A stretch of DNA of 29,963 nt, from positions 1-29,963 of the forward strand of contig DDXW01000080.1 in the NCBI GenBank assembly GCA_002347285.1, read 5' to 3'. The notes beneath the pieces were generated by a model. It did no database searches and was not told the origin of the DNA. It saw only the letters and a program-made list of their open reading frames with translations. This stretch comes from Rhodocyclaceae bacterium UBA2250. Lineage in GTDB: Bacteria; Pseudomonadota; Gammaproteobacteria; Burkholderiales; Rhodocyclaceae. Shown here one piece after another: positions 16,075-23,816 of the stretch; within the stretch, counting starts at the first letter, position 1; each line of letters begins with the position of its first letter. Both the position numbers and the translations under genes were made by a program.

Positions 16075-16830
16075 TTAGCGCGGCGCCAGCACCTGGGTGG
16101 CGGCGCGGTCGTTGGTTTCGGCCGTGGTGATCATGCGCATCTGCATCTCGAACTGGCGCGCCAGCGAGATCATCGCCACCATCTGCTCGACGGGGTTCAC
16201 GTTGCTGTTCTCGAGATAGCCGGCGGCGGCGTTCACCGCATCGTCCTGCAGCGCGGGGTTGCCGTCATTCGTGCGGAACAGGCCGTCCGGGCCGCGCACC
16301 AGGTCGGCTTCCGGCGGGTTCACCAGCTTGATGCGGCCGATTGCATTCACGATGTTCTGCGCGCCGGTCTCGGGCACCTCCGACACCGTGCCGTCGCGCT
16401 CGATGGCCACGCGCGAATCGGGCGGAATCGTGATCGGCCCGCCGTCGCCCTGCACCGGGATGCCGGCCTTGGTCTGCAGCACGCCATTCTCGGAGATGCC
16501 GAAGCTGCCGGCGCGCGTGTAGGCCTCGCTGCCATCCGGCATGGCCAGGGCGATCCAGCCCTTGCCCTTGACCGCGACGTCGTACTGGCCGCCGGTATAC
16601 ATCAGCGCGCCTTCGCTGAAGTCGGTATGCGTGCTGGCATCGACGGCGAAGGCCCGGGTCGGCAGGGCGGCCGGATCGGTATTGTGCGTCAGCACCTGCG
16701 CGGCGCGCAGGCGGTGTTCCTCGGCGCGGTAGCCCTGCGTCGAGACGTTGGCCAGATTGTGCGCCACCGCGGCCTGGCGCGACAGGGTGCCGCTCGCGCC
16801 GGTCATTGCGGTGTAGATCAGTCTGTCCAT
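16075..16830 (-). CDS. flgF: Flagellar proximal rod protein FlgF
   Basis: FlgF is a proximal rod subunit. The 251-residue product begins MDRLIYTAMTGASGTLSRQAAVAHNLANVSTQGYRAEEHR by its landmarks (YTAM.GA, HNLANV.T.GYRA), which is specific to FlgF rather than FlgG. It ends with NVNPVEQMVAMISLARQFEMQMRMI. GGAA upstream of the ATG supports the start. It lies 44 bp after flgE, the largest gap within flgE-flgG, in which I see no promoter-like site. Confidence 0.96.
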   Translation of the reverse strand: MDRLIYTAMTGASGTLSRQAAVAHNLANVSTQGYRAEEHRLRAAQVLTHNTDPAALPTRAFAVDASTHTDFSEGALMYTGGQYDVAVKGKGWIALAMPDGSEAYTRAGSFGISENGVLQTKAGIPVQGDGGPITIPPDSRVAIERDGTVSEVPETGAQNIVNAIGRIKLVNPPEADLVRGPDGLFRTNDGNPALQDDAVNAAAGYLENSNVNPVEQMVAMISLARQFEMQMRMITTAETNDRAATQVLAPR

Positions 16831-16874
16831 GGCTTCCTATCCGTTTATTCGCCGCCTCGCCAGCGCCGAGTTTC

Positions 16875-18119
16875 TTATCGCAGGTTGACCAGCGTCTGCA
16901 TGATCGAATCCTGCGTCTTGATGGTCTGCGCGTTCGCCTGATACATGCGCTGGAAGGTGATCAGGTTCACGAGCTCCTGGGTCAGATCGACGTTCGACTC
17001 CTCGACCGCCGCCGACTGGAGAATGCCCCGTGTGCCCGATCCCGGTTCGCCGAGCACCGGCTGGCCGGAGTCGGCCGACTCCGCCCACTGGTTGTTGCCG
17101 AGCGAAACCAGACCGTTGGGGTTGGCGAAGTTGCCGAGGATCACCTGGCCGAGCGCGCGCGTCTCGCCGTTGCTGTAGCGGCCCTCGATCACGCCGTCGC
17201 TGGCGACGTTGATGCCGGCCAGGCGGCCCGTGGTGTAGCCGTCCTGGCTGATGCTGTTGACGCCGAAGCTGTTGCCGTACTGGGTCGTGCCGGTCAGGTT
17301 GAGATCGAAGGCGAGCGGCGTGGTCGCGCCGCTGGTGACTGCGAACGACTGGGGAATGATGCCGCCCGCCGGGGTCAGCAGGCCGCCCGTGGTACTGAAC
17401 GTCATCGTCGCCGGCGCCCCGACCGCGCCGCCGTCGAGCGACGTGTAGACCTGCCAGGTATTCACCGGCACGCCGGCGGTGCCGTCGCCTTTCCGGAAAT
17501 ACATGGCCATCAGATGTGGGTTGCCGAGCGAGTCGTACACCGTCGCGGTGGTCGAATAGTTGTAGGTGGTCGGGTCGGCCGTGTTGAAGGCCGGCGCCAC
17601 GCCGAAGGTGGTGTCGCGCGAATCGAGATTGAGACCGACCTCGAGGCCGTCGCCGGTGAAGCCCGTCGGCTGGGGCTGCAGGTCGGCAGGGTCGATGTAA
17701 AGATCCACCGGGGTCGTGGTGACGATGATGCTGCTGGTCGGATCGGCCATATAGCCCGTCAGCCGGTAGCCGTTCCCGTCGACGACGTAGCCGTCCTTGT
17801 CGACGCTGAACTGGCCGTTGCGCGTCCAGCTGATGACGCCATTGTTGTCCATGCGGTAGAAACCCTGGCCGTTGATCGCCATGTCGAGCGAATTGTCGGT
17901 GACCGTGATGTTGCCCTGGGTGAAGCGCTGGTCGGTCGACATCACCGAAGTGCCGATGCCGATCTGGTTGCCGGCGCCGAGCGACGCCGCATAGACGTCC
18001 GCGAAGGCCGCGTTGGCCGACTTGAAGCCGACCGTGCCGGAGTTGGCGATGTTGTTGCCGACCACGTCGAGCGCCTTCGACGATGCGTTCAGTCCGCTCA
18101 AGCCTTGCTGGAAACTCAT
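16875..18119 (-). CDS. flgE: Flagellar hook protein FlgE
   Basis: FlgE is the structural protein of the hook. The 414-residue product (enteric 402) opens MSFQQGLSGLNASSKALDVVGNNIANSGTVGFK, the hook variant of the rod/hook signature. The middle contains the FlgE-type domain with YDSLGNPHLMAMYF, and the end is NVDLTQELVNLITFQRMYQANAQTIKTQDSI by its landmarks (QELV.LI.FQR.YQANA). It lies 13 bp after flgD, whose product caps hook assembly. Confidence 0.97.
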   Translation of the reverse strand: MSFQQGLSGLNASSKALDVVGNNIANSGTVGFKSANAAFADVYAASLGAGNQIGIGTSVMSTDQRFTQGNITVTDNSLDMAINGQGFYRMDNNGVISWTRNGQFSVDKDGYVVDGNGYRLTGYMADPTSSIIVTTTPVDLYIDPADLQPQPTGFTGDGLEVGLNLDSRDTTFGVAPAFNTADPTTYNYSTTATVYDSLGNPHLMAMYFRKGDGTAGVPVNTWQVYTSLDGGAVGAPATMTFSTTGGLLTPAGGIIPQSFAVTSGATTPLAFDLNLTGTTQYGNSFGVNSISQDGYTTGRLAGINVASDGVIEGRYSNGETRALGQVILGNFANPNGLVSLGNNQWAESADSGQPVLGEPGSGTRGILQSAAVEESNVDLTQELVNLITFQRMYQANAQTIKTQDSIMQTLVNLR

Positions 18120-18132
18120 GAGTCCGCTCCTG

Positions 18133-18810
18133 TCAGATGATTTGCTTCACGTCGGCCATGGTGTACGCACCAAGCGTGCCAACTTCAAGTGCGATGCCGC
18201 TGCTGCCGCGCGTGACGGCCTGCACCAGGCCGTAGGCGAGCGCGGTCGCGACGCTGGTCGTCGTGCCGCGCTTGGCCGAGACGCTGTAGGTGTAATTGTT
18301 GCCGGTCGCGGCCTGCGCGCCGCTGTCGGTCTTGCCGTCCCAGAGATAGGGATACACGCCGGCTTCCGTTTCGCCCAGATTCAGCGTGCGCACCACGAGG
18401 CCGTTGCTGTCCTTGATGGTGACCATCACATCGTCGGCCGCGCTTCCCAGTTCGAAGCCGAAAATCGCGCCGCTTTCGCCCAGCGTCATGCTGGCACCGG
18501 GCACCAGGACGCCATGATTGACCAGGGCGGCCGCCTCCATCGCCTGTGAGTCGCTCATGCCCGACAGCAGCTTCTGCAGGGTCGCGTTGAGCTTCTCGAT
18601 GCCATTGACCGTGCTGATCTGCGCCAGCTGCGAGGTCATCTGGGCGTTGTCGAGCGGATTCAGCGGATCCTGGTTCTGCAGCTGCGTCGTCAGCAGCATG
18701 AGAAAGCGGTCCTCGGCTTCGGTCATCGCGCTCGTCTTCGTGTCGGAACGCGTGTTGAGGCTCGAGTAGATCGATTCGGAGGGGTTGGAGTTGACTGTGC
18801 TGGTCGTCAT
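18133..18810 (-). CDS. flgD: Flagellar hook-capping protein FlgD
   Basis: FlgD is the scaffold cap that polymerises FlgE and is discarded when the hook is complete. The 225-residue product has the conserved N-terminal region FLMLLTTQLQNQDPLNPLDNAQMTSQLAQISTVNGIEKLN (landmarks LL..QLQNQDPL.P.DN.....LAQ.STV.GI) at about residues 37-75. C-terminal FlgD Ig-like and tudor-like domains follow (VRTLNLG, YLWDGKTDSGA). Length is standard. GGAAAC before the ATG serves as ribosome site. It lies 10 bp after flgC. Confidence 0.96.
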   Translation of the reverse strand: MTTSTVNSNPSESIYSSLNTRSDTKTSAMTEAEDRFLMLLTTQLQNQDPLNPLDNAQMTSQLAQISTVNGIEKLNATLQKLLSGMSDSQAMEAAALVNHGVLVPGASMTLGESGAIFGFELGSAADDVMVTIKDSNGLVVRTLNLGETEAGVYPYLWDGKTDSGAQAATGNNYTYSVSAKRGTTTSVATALAYGLVQAVTRGSSGIALEVGTLGAYTMADVKQII

Positions 18811-18820
18811 GATGTTTCCT

Positions 18821-19222
18821 TTACTGGCCGATCGTCAGGGTCTTCGCCATCAGGGCCTTGGCGGTATTCATCACTTCAGCGTTGGTCTGGTAGGCCCGCG
18901 ACGCGGAGATCATGTTCACCATCTCCTCGACGACATTGACGTTCGGCATCGCCACATAGCCCTGTTCGTTCGCGGCGGGATTCGCCGGGTCGTACTGCAT
19001 GCGCAGCGGCGCGGCACTCTCGACCACCTGCGTGACGCGCACGCCGACGCCGCCGCCCTCGACCGGCGTCGCCTGAAACACCACCTGTTTGGCGCGGTAG
19101 GGCTGACCGTCGGAGCCGACCACGCTGTCGGCGTTGGCAAGATTGCTCGCCACCGCGTTGAGTCGCGCGGACTGCGCGGTCAGCGCGGAACCGGCGATGG
19201 CGAAGATGCGCAGGTCGCTCAT
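18821..19222 (-). CDS. flgC: Flagellar proximal rod protein FlgC
   Basis: FlgC is a proximal rod subunit. The 133-residue product has the expected size (134 in enterics) and opens MSDLRIFAIAGSALTAQSARLNAVASNLANADSV by its landmarks (F.I.GSAL.AQ, SNLANA). The middle is YRAKQVVFQA and the end VNVVEEMVNMISASRAYQTNAEVMNTAK. It starts three bases after the flgB stop, so translation is coupled. Confidence 0.97.
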   Translation of the reverse strand: MSDLRIFAIAGSALTAQSARLNAVASNLANADSVVGSDGQPYRAKQVVFQATPVEGGGVGVRVTQVVESAAPLRMQYDPANPAANEQGYVAMPNVNVVEEMVNMISASRAYQTNAEVMNTAKALMAKTLTIGQ

Positions 19223-19225
19223 GGC

Positions 19226-19642
19226 TTACTGTCCCTGGATGGCGGTTTGCATGGTGCGGAAGCGGCCGCTGATGAAGGTGAGCAGCGCCTCGACCTGCAG
19301 GGCGTTCTCGGCGAAGGAGGCGCGCTCGACATCCATATTCACGGTGTTGCCATCGACCGCCCCCTGGTATTCGGCCCGGTACTTGACCGCGCTGGCGTAT
19401 GGCATCTCCTTGGCTCCGACGAGATGGCCGGTCTGCGTGCGCGCGAGGGTGACCGGTCCGACGGCGCTCGCGCCGCTCGCGCCCAGCGCCGCGCTGAGCG
19501 CCTGCTTGAAGTCGATGTCGCGCGCTTTGAAGTGGGGCGTGTCGCCGTTGGCGATATTCGACGCCAGCAGTTCCTGGCGGTGGCCACGCACGCCGAGGGC
19601 GCTGCGGAGGGTGCTCAGATCTTGTTCGAGACGGTCGATCAC
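19226..19642 (-). CDS. flgB: Flagellar proximal rod protein FlgB
   Basis: FlgB is the first proximal rod subunit, contacting FliE at the MS ring. The start is set at GTG 19642 (MIDRLEQDLSTLRSALGVRGHRQELLASNIAN), because nothing family-like lies upstream and no ATG is available in frame near there. The 138-residue product has the signature SNIANGDTPHFKARDIDF (Gly where most have Ala) and ends LTFISGRFRTMQTAIQGQ. No Shine-Dalgarno is visible. Instead a six-codon frame (ATG at 19659) ends in a TGA overlapping the GTG. It is the first gene of the flgB-J unit and follows the sigma-54-type promoter at 19680-19695. Confidence 0.94.
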   Translation of the reverse strand: MIDRLEQDLSTLRSALGVRGHRQELLASNIANGDTPHFKARDIDFKQALSAALGASGASAVGPVTLARTQTGHLVGAKEMPYASAVKYRAEYQGAVDGNTVNMDVERASFAENALQVEALLTFISGRFRTMQTAIQGQ

Positions 19643-19679
19643 GGTGAAAGTCGATCCATGGTTATTTGCATCATCACCA

Positions 19680-19695
19680 TGCAGTAACCGTGCCA
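19680..19695 (-). promoter_or_regulatory. Sigma-54 (RpoN) promoter upstream of flgB
   Basis: Read on the minus strand the site is TGGCACGGTTACTGCA. The -24 half is the perfect consensus TGGCACG; the -12 half is CTGCA instead of TTGCA, with GG and GC 10 bases apart. The transcript would begin near 19669, about 27 bases before the flgB GTG. Location at the head of the nine-gene flgB-J unit supports it. Confidence 0.82.
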
Positions 19696-19740
19696 GGCCG
19701 GAAATCGCTCCGTTCGCACGGCATGAGCGGCAAGCGGGTG

Positions 19741-19797
19741 ACGAATTGCCGGCAGGCTGGCGGCAATTCTTGCCTGCGCCGGAATAAGGACGGTAAA
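19741..19797. repeat. REP-like palindromic element in the flgB-flgA gap
   Basis: The stem GAATTGCCG (19743-19751) / CGGCAATTC (19761-19769) is a perfect 9-bp pair with a 9-base loop. On the minus strand the segment 19797-19761 resembles the widespread REP family beginning CCGTCATTCC and containing GCGCAGGC; translated, it gives the characteristic peptide IPAQARI, like the IPAQAGI string produced by such repeats. The 205-bp divergent flgB/flgA gap holds this element and the flgB promoter; I see no confident promoter for flgA. Confidence 0.6.
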
Positions 19798-19847
19798 GCG
19801 CCGTTGCATAGCCGAACTTCCGGGGCGATTCATGCTCCAATTTCGCC

Positions 19848-20528
19848 ATGCGCCTGCTCGCCTGCCTCTGTCTCTCCTGCTGCCTCGCCATGTCCGCCCA
19901 TGCCCGGCAGGATCCCGCCCCAGTGAAAAAAGCCGTCGAGAACTGGCTGAACATCCAGATCAAGGGGCTGCCCGGCGAGGTCAGCTACGAAATCGGGGGG
20001 ATCGACCCCGGCAATCAGCTTGCCCCCTGCGCGCATTTCGACGTCAGCCGGCCGGCCGGTGCCCGCCCGTGGGGGCGCTCGAACGTCATGGTGCGCTGCC
20101 TCGACGAAGCCGGCTGGCGCATCTACATCCCGGTGCATATCCGTGTCAGGGTCGAGTACCTGGTCAGCGCACGTCCGATCGCCCGGGGGCAACTCGTCGC
20201 GGCGGACGACCTTGCGGCGGAAGTCGGCGACCTGTCGCAACTGCCGGCGAACGTCATCACCGATCCGGGGCAGGCGGTCGGCAAGGTGGCCGGCATCTCG
20301 ATCACCCCCGGCAAGCCCCTGCGTGCCGACATGTTGAAGGCCCAACTGGTGATCCGGCAAGGCCAGACCGTCAAGATCATCTCGGAGGGACCGGGCTTTT
20401 CCGTAGCCAACGAAGGCCGCGCCCTCAACGCCGCCAGCGCCGGCCAGGTCGTTCAGGTCCGGCTGTCCGGCGGACAGGTCGTCAGCGGCATCGCCGACGC
20501 CGACGGCACGGTGGCGGTCAGATTCTGA
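19848..20528 (+). CDS. flgA: Flagellar P-ring assembly chaperone FlgA
   Basis: FlgA is a periplasmic chaperone needed for P-ring formation by FlgI. The 226-residue product has a short signal peptide (MRLLACLCLSCCLAMSAHA, cleavage near residue 19). A variable N-terminal domain follows with the cysteine pair typical of FlgA (Cys in APCAHFD and in VMVRCLD). The C-terminal SAF-type domain shows VEYLVSARPIARGQLVAADDL, GKPLRADML, VIRQGQTVKII and ends IADADGTVAVRF (landmarks G..V..D.. and V.GQ.V). It is divergent from flgB and 115 bp ahead of flgM. Confidence 0.94.
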   Translation: MRLLACLCLSCCLAMSAHARQDPAPVKKAVENWLNIQIKGLPGEVSYEIGGIDPGNQLAPCAHFDVSRPAGARPWGRSNVMVRCLDEAGWRIYIPVHIRVRVEYLVSARPIARGQLVAADDLAAEVGDLSQLPANVITDPGQAVGKVAGISITPGKPLRADMLKAQLVIRQGQTVKIISEGPGFSVANEGRALNAASAGQVVQVRLSGGQVVSGIADADGTVAVRF

Positions 20529-20536
20529 ATCAGGCT

Positions 20537-20574
20537 TATAATCATGGCGAAGGCATCGCTTGTTGTTGCGATAA
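20537..20574 (+). promoter_or_regulatory. Possible promoter region of flgMN (class uncertain)
   Basis: The flgA-flgM gap holds several competing signals. TATAAT at 20537-20542 is a perfect sigma-70 -10 box without a good -35. TGGCGAAGGCATCGCT at 20545-20560 keeps the GG-N10-GC spacing of a sigma-54 site but is weak elsewhere. TGCGATAA at 20567-20574 resembles the sigma-28 -10 (GCCGATAA), with only CGAA at the -35 position. flgM commonly has a FliA promoter in other bacteria, but the sequence does not decide. Confidence 0.3.
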
Positions 20575-20643
20575 ATTGCCTCAGGTTTTTCCCGGAACTG
20601 CCGTTAAAAACGCCAAGAATATTGGTATGCAAAGGAACCGACC

Positions 20644-20943
20644 GTGAAAATCAACAGCGCCACGCCTGCCGTCAGCTCGACCCCGGGAACCGGAGCCTCG
20701 CGCAATTCGGATGCGGCAAAGAAAGCGGCAAGCGCCGGGATAGCCGAGCGCGTCGACATTTCCTCGCTTTCGGCCCGCCTGCAGGAAGCCGGGGCCGGCG
20801 AGGCGCCGGTCGATACGCAACGGGTTGCCGAAATCAAGCAGGCGATCGCGGAAGGCCGTTTCCAGATCAATCCTGATCGCATCGCCGACGGCTTGCTCGC
20901 CAGCGTGCACGAAATGCTTGGCCGCGCCGGCAAGACCGCCTGA
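20644..20943 (+). CDS. flgM: Anti-sigma-28 factor FlgM
   Basis: FlgM binds FliA and keeps filament-class genes off until it is exported through the finished hook. The 99-residue product has the family size (97 in Salmonella). It starts at GTG with AAAGGA about 8 bases upstream, and has an N-terminal Ser/Thr/Ala-rich disordered region. The C-terminal FliA-binding part (about residues 55-95) contains VDTQRVAEIKQAIAEGRFQINPDRIADGLL by its landmarks (V...RV..IK.AI..G...I....IA..LL). Its stop is 7 bp before the flgN start. Its target FliA is encoded nearby on the other strand. Confidence 0.94.
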   Translation: MKINSATPAVSSTPGTGASRNSDAAKKAASAGIAERVDISSLSARLQEAGAGEAPVDTQRVAEIKQAIAEGRFQINPDRIADGLLASVHEMLGRAGKTA

Positions 20944-20950
20944 AGACGGC

Positions 20951-21433
20951 GTGCCGACAGCCAGCAATCCCATCGCAATAGGCCGCGTACTCGGCGAAGA
21001 AATCGCCCGCCTTGAGGAGTTCATCGCCCTGCTGCAGCGCGAGCAGGAATTCCTCGCGTGTGGCGCGGTGGAACCCTTGCTGGCGCTCATCGAAAGCAAG
21101 AACTCCCTGGCGAACGCCCTGGCCAGGCTGGCGCAGACGCGCGAGCGGATCCTGATGGAACTCGGCCTGCCCGCAGGTCGGGCGGGCATGGAAGCCTGGC
21201 TGGAGAACAGCGGAACGGCCGCCGATCGCCAAGTCTGGACACGCCTGCTCGAACTGGCCGCTCAGGCACGCGATCTGAACGCGACCAATGGCAAGCTGAT
21301 CGGTCTGCACATGCAGCACAACCAGCAGGCTCTCGTCGCCCTGATGTCCGCGGTCGATCGGGTGACCACCTACGGTCCCGACGGCCAGCAGCAGGCCGCC
21401 GCGCCGGGCGGCCGCAGCTTCGGCAAGGCCTGA
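20951..21433 (+). CDS. flgN: Flagella synthesis protein FlgN, export chaperone for FlgK and FlgL
   Basis: FlgN is the cytoplasmic chaperone of the junction proteins FlgK and FlgL. The 160-residue product starts at GTG 20951 (MPTASNPIAIGRVLGEEI). It is an all-helical protein with LEEFIALLQREQEFLACG near the N-terminus and ANALARLAQTRERIL further on. It has the usual FlgN C-terminal helix with NGKLIGLHMQHNQQALVAL, in which the N..LI......Q.AL pattern is the FlgN landmark. The frame is open upstream through flgM, but the position and the GAAG preceding the GTG favour this start. It ends 6 bp from the convergent motD stop. Confidence 0.9.
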   Translation: MPTASNPIAIGRVLGEEIARLEEFIALLQREQEFLACGAVEPLLALIESKNSLANALARLAQTRERILMELGLPAGRAGMEAWLENSGTAADRQVWTRLLELAAQARDLNATNGKLIGLHMQHNQQALVALMSAVDRVTTYGPDGQQQAAAPGGRSFGKA

Positions 21434-21439
21434 ACAAAC

Positions 21440-22222
21440 CTAATCCGGCAGGGCGACTTCCACCGGCGTGTCCGGCGTGCGCGACTCCATGTTGATCGCC
21501 ACGCGGCGGTTGCGCTGGCGCCCATCGGGCGACGCATTGTCGGCCACCGGGCGCTGGTCGGCGAAACCGGTCGCCGTCAGGCGTTGCGGCGCGACGCCGG
21601 TGTCGATGAACAGCCGCACCACGCTCGCGGCGCGGGCGCCGGAAAGTTCCCAGTTCGACGGATACAGCGGCGTGCTGATCGGGGCGTTGTCGGTATGGCC
21701 TTCGACGACGATCGGAAAATCGGTGGTGGCCAGAATCTGGCCGACCGCCGTCAGCGCCTGCCGCGCGAGCGGCTGCAGGCGCGCCTCGCCCGAGTCGAAC
21801 AGCACGCTGGCGTTGATCTCGACGCTGATGCCGAGCGCCCCCTCGGTGACGCGCACCTGTCCCTGCTGCACCAGCGGGGCGAGCGCCTCGGTGATTTCCT
21901 TCGCCTTGTTGCGCAGCAACTCGCGGTTCTTCTCGCGATTGACGTCGGTCTTGAGATTGGCGACCTGCGGCCGCTTGATCGGGATGGCGACCGGCACCGG
22001 CGCGCTCGGGTTGACCTCCACCATCGCGCCGACGCTGCTGCCGGGGATATTGCGGAAAGCCGAGGAAATCGAATCGGACAACACGCGGTACTTGCCTTCA
22101 TTCACCGACGAAATCGCGTACATGACGACGAAGAAGGCGAACAGCAGGGTGATGAAGTCGGCGTAGGAAACCAGCCAGCGCTCGTGGTTCTCGTGCTCCT
22201 CTTCCTTGCGCCGTCTGGCCAT
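21440..22222 (-). CDS. motD: Stator protein MotD (MotB-type, OmpA-like peptidoglycan anchor)
   Basis: With MotC it forms a proton-driven stator anchored to peptidoglycan. The 260-residue product has a charged cytoplasmic start (MARRRKEEEHENHERW), then one transmembrane helix containing Asp22 in VSYADFITLLFAFFVVMY, the position of the essential proton-binding Asp32 of E. coli MotB. A plug/linker region follows, then an OmpA-like domain (about residues 110-240) with LFDSGEARL, VVEGHTDNAPI and NWELSGARAASVV. It is shorter than MotB (about 300), as typical for MotD, and is encoded 2 bp after motC. A MotB of another stator could only be elsewhere in the genome. Confidence 0.92.
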   Translation of the reverse strand: MARRRKEEEHENHERWLVSYADFITLLFAFFVVMYAISSVNEGKYRVLSDSISSAFRNIPGSSVGAMVEVNPSAPVPVAIPIKRPQVANLKTDVNREKNRELLRNKAKEITEALAPLVQQGQVRVTEGALGISVEINASVLFDSGEARLQPLARQALTAVGQILATTDFPIVVEGHTDNAPISTPLYPSNWELSGARAASVVRLFIDTGVAPQRLTATGFADQRPVADNASPDGRQRNRRVAINMESRTPDTPVEVALPD

Positions 22223-22224
22223 GT

Positions 22225-22965
22225 TCAGACGAAATAGCCCTGCAGACGGGATTCGATGATGCGCGGGTTGTCGCCGTTGGCGATGCCGACCAGCCCATCG
22301 ACGAACATCTCGCGCAGGATGACCAGGCGCGCGATGTTGGCGATCAGCTTCTTGGCCATCGGCAAGAAGATCAGGTTAGCCGCACCGACGCCGTAGATCG
22401 TGGCGACGAACGCCACGGCGATCCCGGCGCCGAGCTTGGAAGGATCGGTGAGGTTCTCCATGACGTGGATGAGCCCCATGACGGCGCCGAGGATGCCGAT
22501 GGTCGGCGAGTAGCCGCCAGCCGACTCCCAGATCTTCGCCGCCTGCTTCATCTGCTCCTCGTAGGCGCCGATCTCGACCTCGAGTACCTCGCGCAGGCGC
22601 TCCGGTTCGACGCCATCGACCAGCAGCTGCAGGCCCTTGCGCATGAAGGGATCGGGCACCAGCGGGATCTGCCCTTCGAGCGCCAGCAGACCCTCCTTGC
22701 GCGCGACGTGGCTCCAGCGCGCGACCTGGGTGATGAGCTGCTCCGGACGGGTCGGCGGCGGCAGCAGCACCCATTTGCTCATCTTGATGCCGGTGAGGAA
22801 GGTCGCCAGCGGGCTTTGCAGCATGACAGCGCCGAGCGTGCCGCCGATGACGATGAGAAAGGCCGTCGGCTGCAGCAGCGATGCGATATGTCCGCCTTCG
22901 AGCACCTGGCCGCCGAGGATCGCGGCGATGCCGAGAAAGAGGCCGGCAATGCTGATCTTGTCCAT
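22225..22965 (-). CDS. motC: Stator protein MotC (MotA-type)
   Basis: MotC is the MotA-like ring subunit whose cytoplasmic loop pushes on FliG. The 246-residue product is shorter than MotA (about 290), as in Pseudomonas MotC. It has transmembrane helices near residues 5-23, 33-52, 153-175 and 180-205, and a cytoplasmic loop with charged residues (ARWSHVARKEGLLALE, residues 82-97). The conserved proline of helix 3 is Pro154 in YSPTIGILGAVMGLIHVM. It is 5 bp after fliA and 2 bp before motD. Co-transcription with fliA is likely. Confidence 0.93.
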   Translation of the reverse strand: MDKISIAGLFLGIAAILGGQVLEGGHIASLLQPTAFLIVIGGTLGAVMLQSPLATFLTGIKMSKWVLLPPPTRPEQLITQVARWSHVARKEGLLALEGQIPLVPDPFMRKGLQLLVDGVEPERLREVLEVEIGAYEEQMKQAAKIWESAGGYSPTIGILGAVMGLIHVMENLTDPSKLGAGIAVAFVATIYGVGAANLIFLPMAKKLIANIARLVILREMFVDGLVGIANGDNPRIIESRLQGYFV

Positions 22966-22970
22966 GGCGG

Positions 22971-23747
22971 TCAGGCAGGCGCCCCCTGCGCGGCTTTCGG
23001 TTTGCGGCCGCGGCGCCGCCCGGTCGCCGGCGCGGCGCCTTCGGTGCCGAGCACCGCGGCGCGCAGCCGGGCGACGGCCTGGCTATGCAGCTGGCAGACG
23101 CGCGACTCGGTGACGCCGAGCACCTCGCCGATCTCGCGCAGATTCAGTTCCTGTTCGTAGTAGAGCGCCATCACCATCTGCTCCCGTTCGGGCAGCCGAC
23201 CGATCGCCGCGACGAGCGCGGCGCGCATGTCGTTTTCCTCGATGAGCGCGAACGGGTCGGGTGCGGCCCCGTCCGCATGACGATCGAGATAATCCTCGTC
23301 CTCGCCGGCCAGATCCTCGAGATAGACGAGTTGGTGGCCGCGCGCCTCCTGCAGCAGGTGCTGGTAATCGGCCAGCGGCATGCCGAGTGCCGCCGCCAGG
23401 TCGCCTTCGCTGGGCACGCGCCCCTGCTCGTGTTCGAGCTTCTGCAGCATCGTCTCGACGCGGCGCATTTCCTTGCGGATGCCGCGCGGCAGCCAGTCGT
23501 TCTCGCGCAGACCGTCGAGCATTGCGCCGCGCACGCGCTGCACCGCATAGGTTTCGAACTGGGCGCCCATGCCTTCCTCGAAGCGGCCGAGCGCATCGAG
23601 CAGTCCGAGCATGCCGTTCTGGACAAGATCATCCACCTGCACGCTGGCCGGCAGCCTCGCCATCAGGTGATGGGCGATGCGCTTGACCAGCGGGATGTAT
23701 TGATTGACGAGCCGCTCCCTGTCGAGCGTGCCCTGGGCTGTGTACAT
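22971..23747 (-). CDS. fliA: Flagellar sigma factor FliA (sigma-28)
   Basis: FliA directs transcription of filament, stator and chemotaxis genes once FlgM has been exported. The start is set at ATG 23747 (MYTAQGTLDRERLV), the usual beginning in betaproteobacteria; a TTG seven codons upstream also lies in frame. Of the 258 residues, region 2 covers about 12-90 (QYIPLVKRIAHHL, DDLVQNGMLGLLDA, FETYAVQRVRGAMLDGLR) and region 4 about 183-232 (LPEREQMVMALYYEQELNLREIGEVLGVTESRV by its landmarks LP.RE, LYY, E.L...EIG..L.V.ESRV). A basic tail GRRRGRKPKA (about 243-252) extends it beyond the enteric 239 residues. Preceded by the FlhG-like gene. Confidence 0.96.
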   Translation of the reverse strand: MYTAQGTLDRERLVNQYIPLVKRIAHHLMARLPASVQVDDLVQNGMLGLLDALGRFEEGMGAQFETYAVQRVRGAMLDGLRENDWLPRGIRKEMRRVETMLQKLEHEQGRVPSEGDLAAALGMPLADYQHLLQEARGHQLVYLEDLAGEDEDYLDRHADGAAPDPFALIEENDMRAALVAAIGRLPEREQMVMALYYEQELNLREIGEVLGVTESRVCQLHSQAVARLRAAVLGTEGAAPATGRRRGRKPKAAQGAPA

Positions 23748-23816
23748 CGCGGTATGCGTCGGGCTCAAGATGGCGCGGCGGGCGGCGTTGAAGGGCCAGC
23801 GAACTATAGCACCGAA

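Noticed and set aside
19737..19775. Sigma-54-like words ahead of flgA, including TGGCGGCAATTCTTGC
   Set aside because: The best -24/-12 pair has 11 bases between GG and GC; another with 10 matches poorly in the -24 half. Both arise from the repeat sequence.
19794..19818. Sigma-28-like pair TAAA ... GCCGAACT ahead of flgA
   Set aside because: The spacer is 13 instead of 15 bases, and the -35 half lies at the edge of the REP-like element.
20551..20605. Possible terminator after flgA (ATCGC ... GCGAT and a later T run)
   Set aside because: The stem is only 5 bp with an 8-base loop, and the T run is more than 20 bases away.
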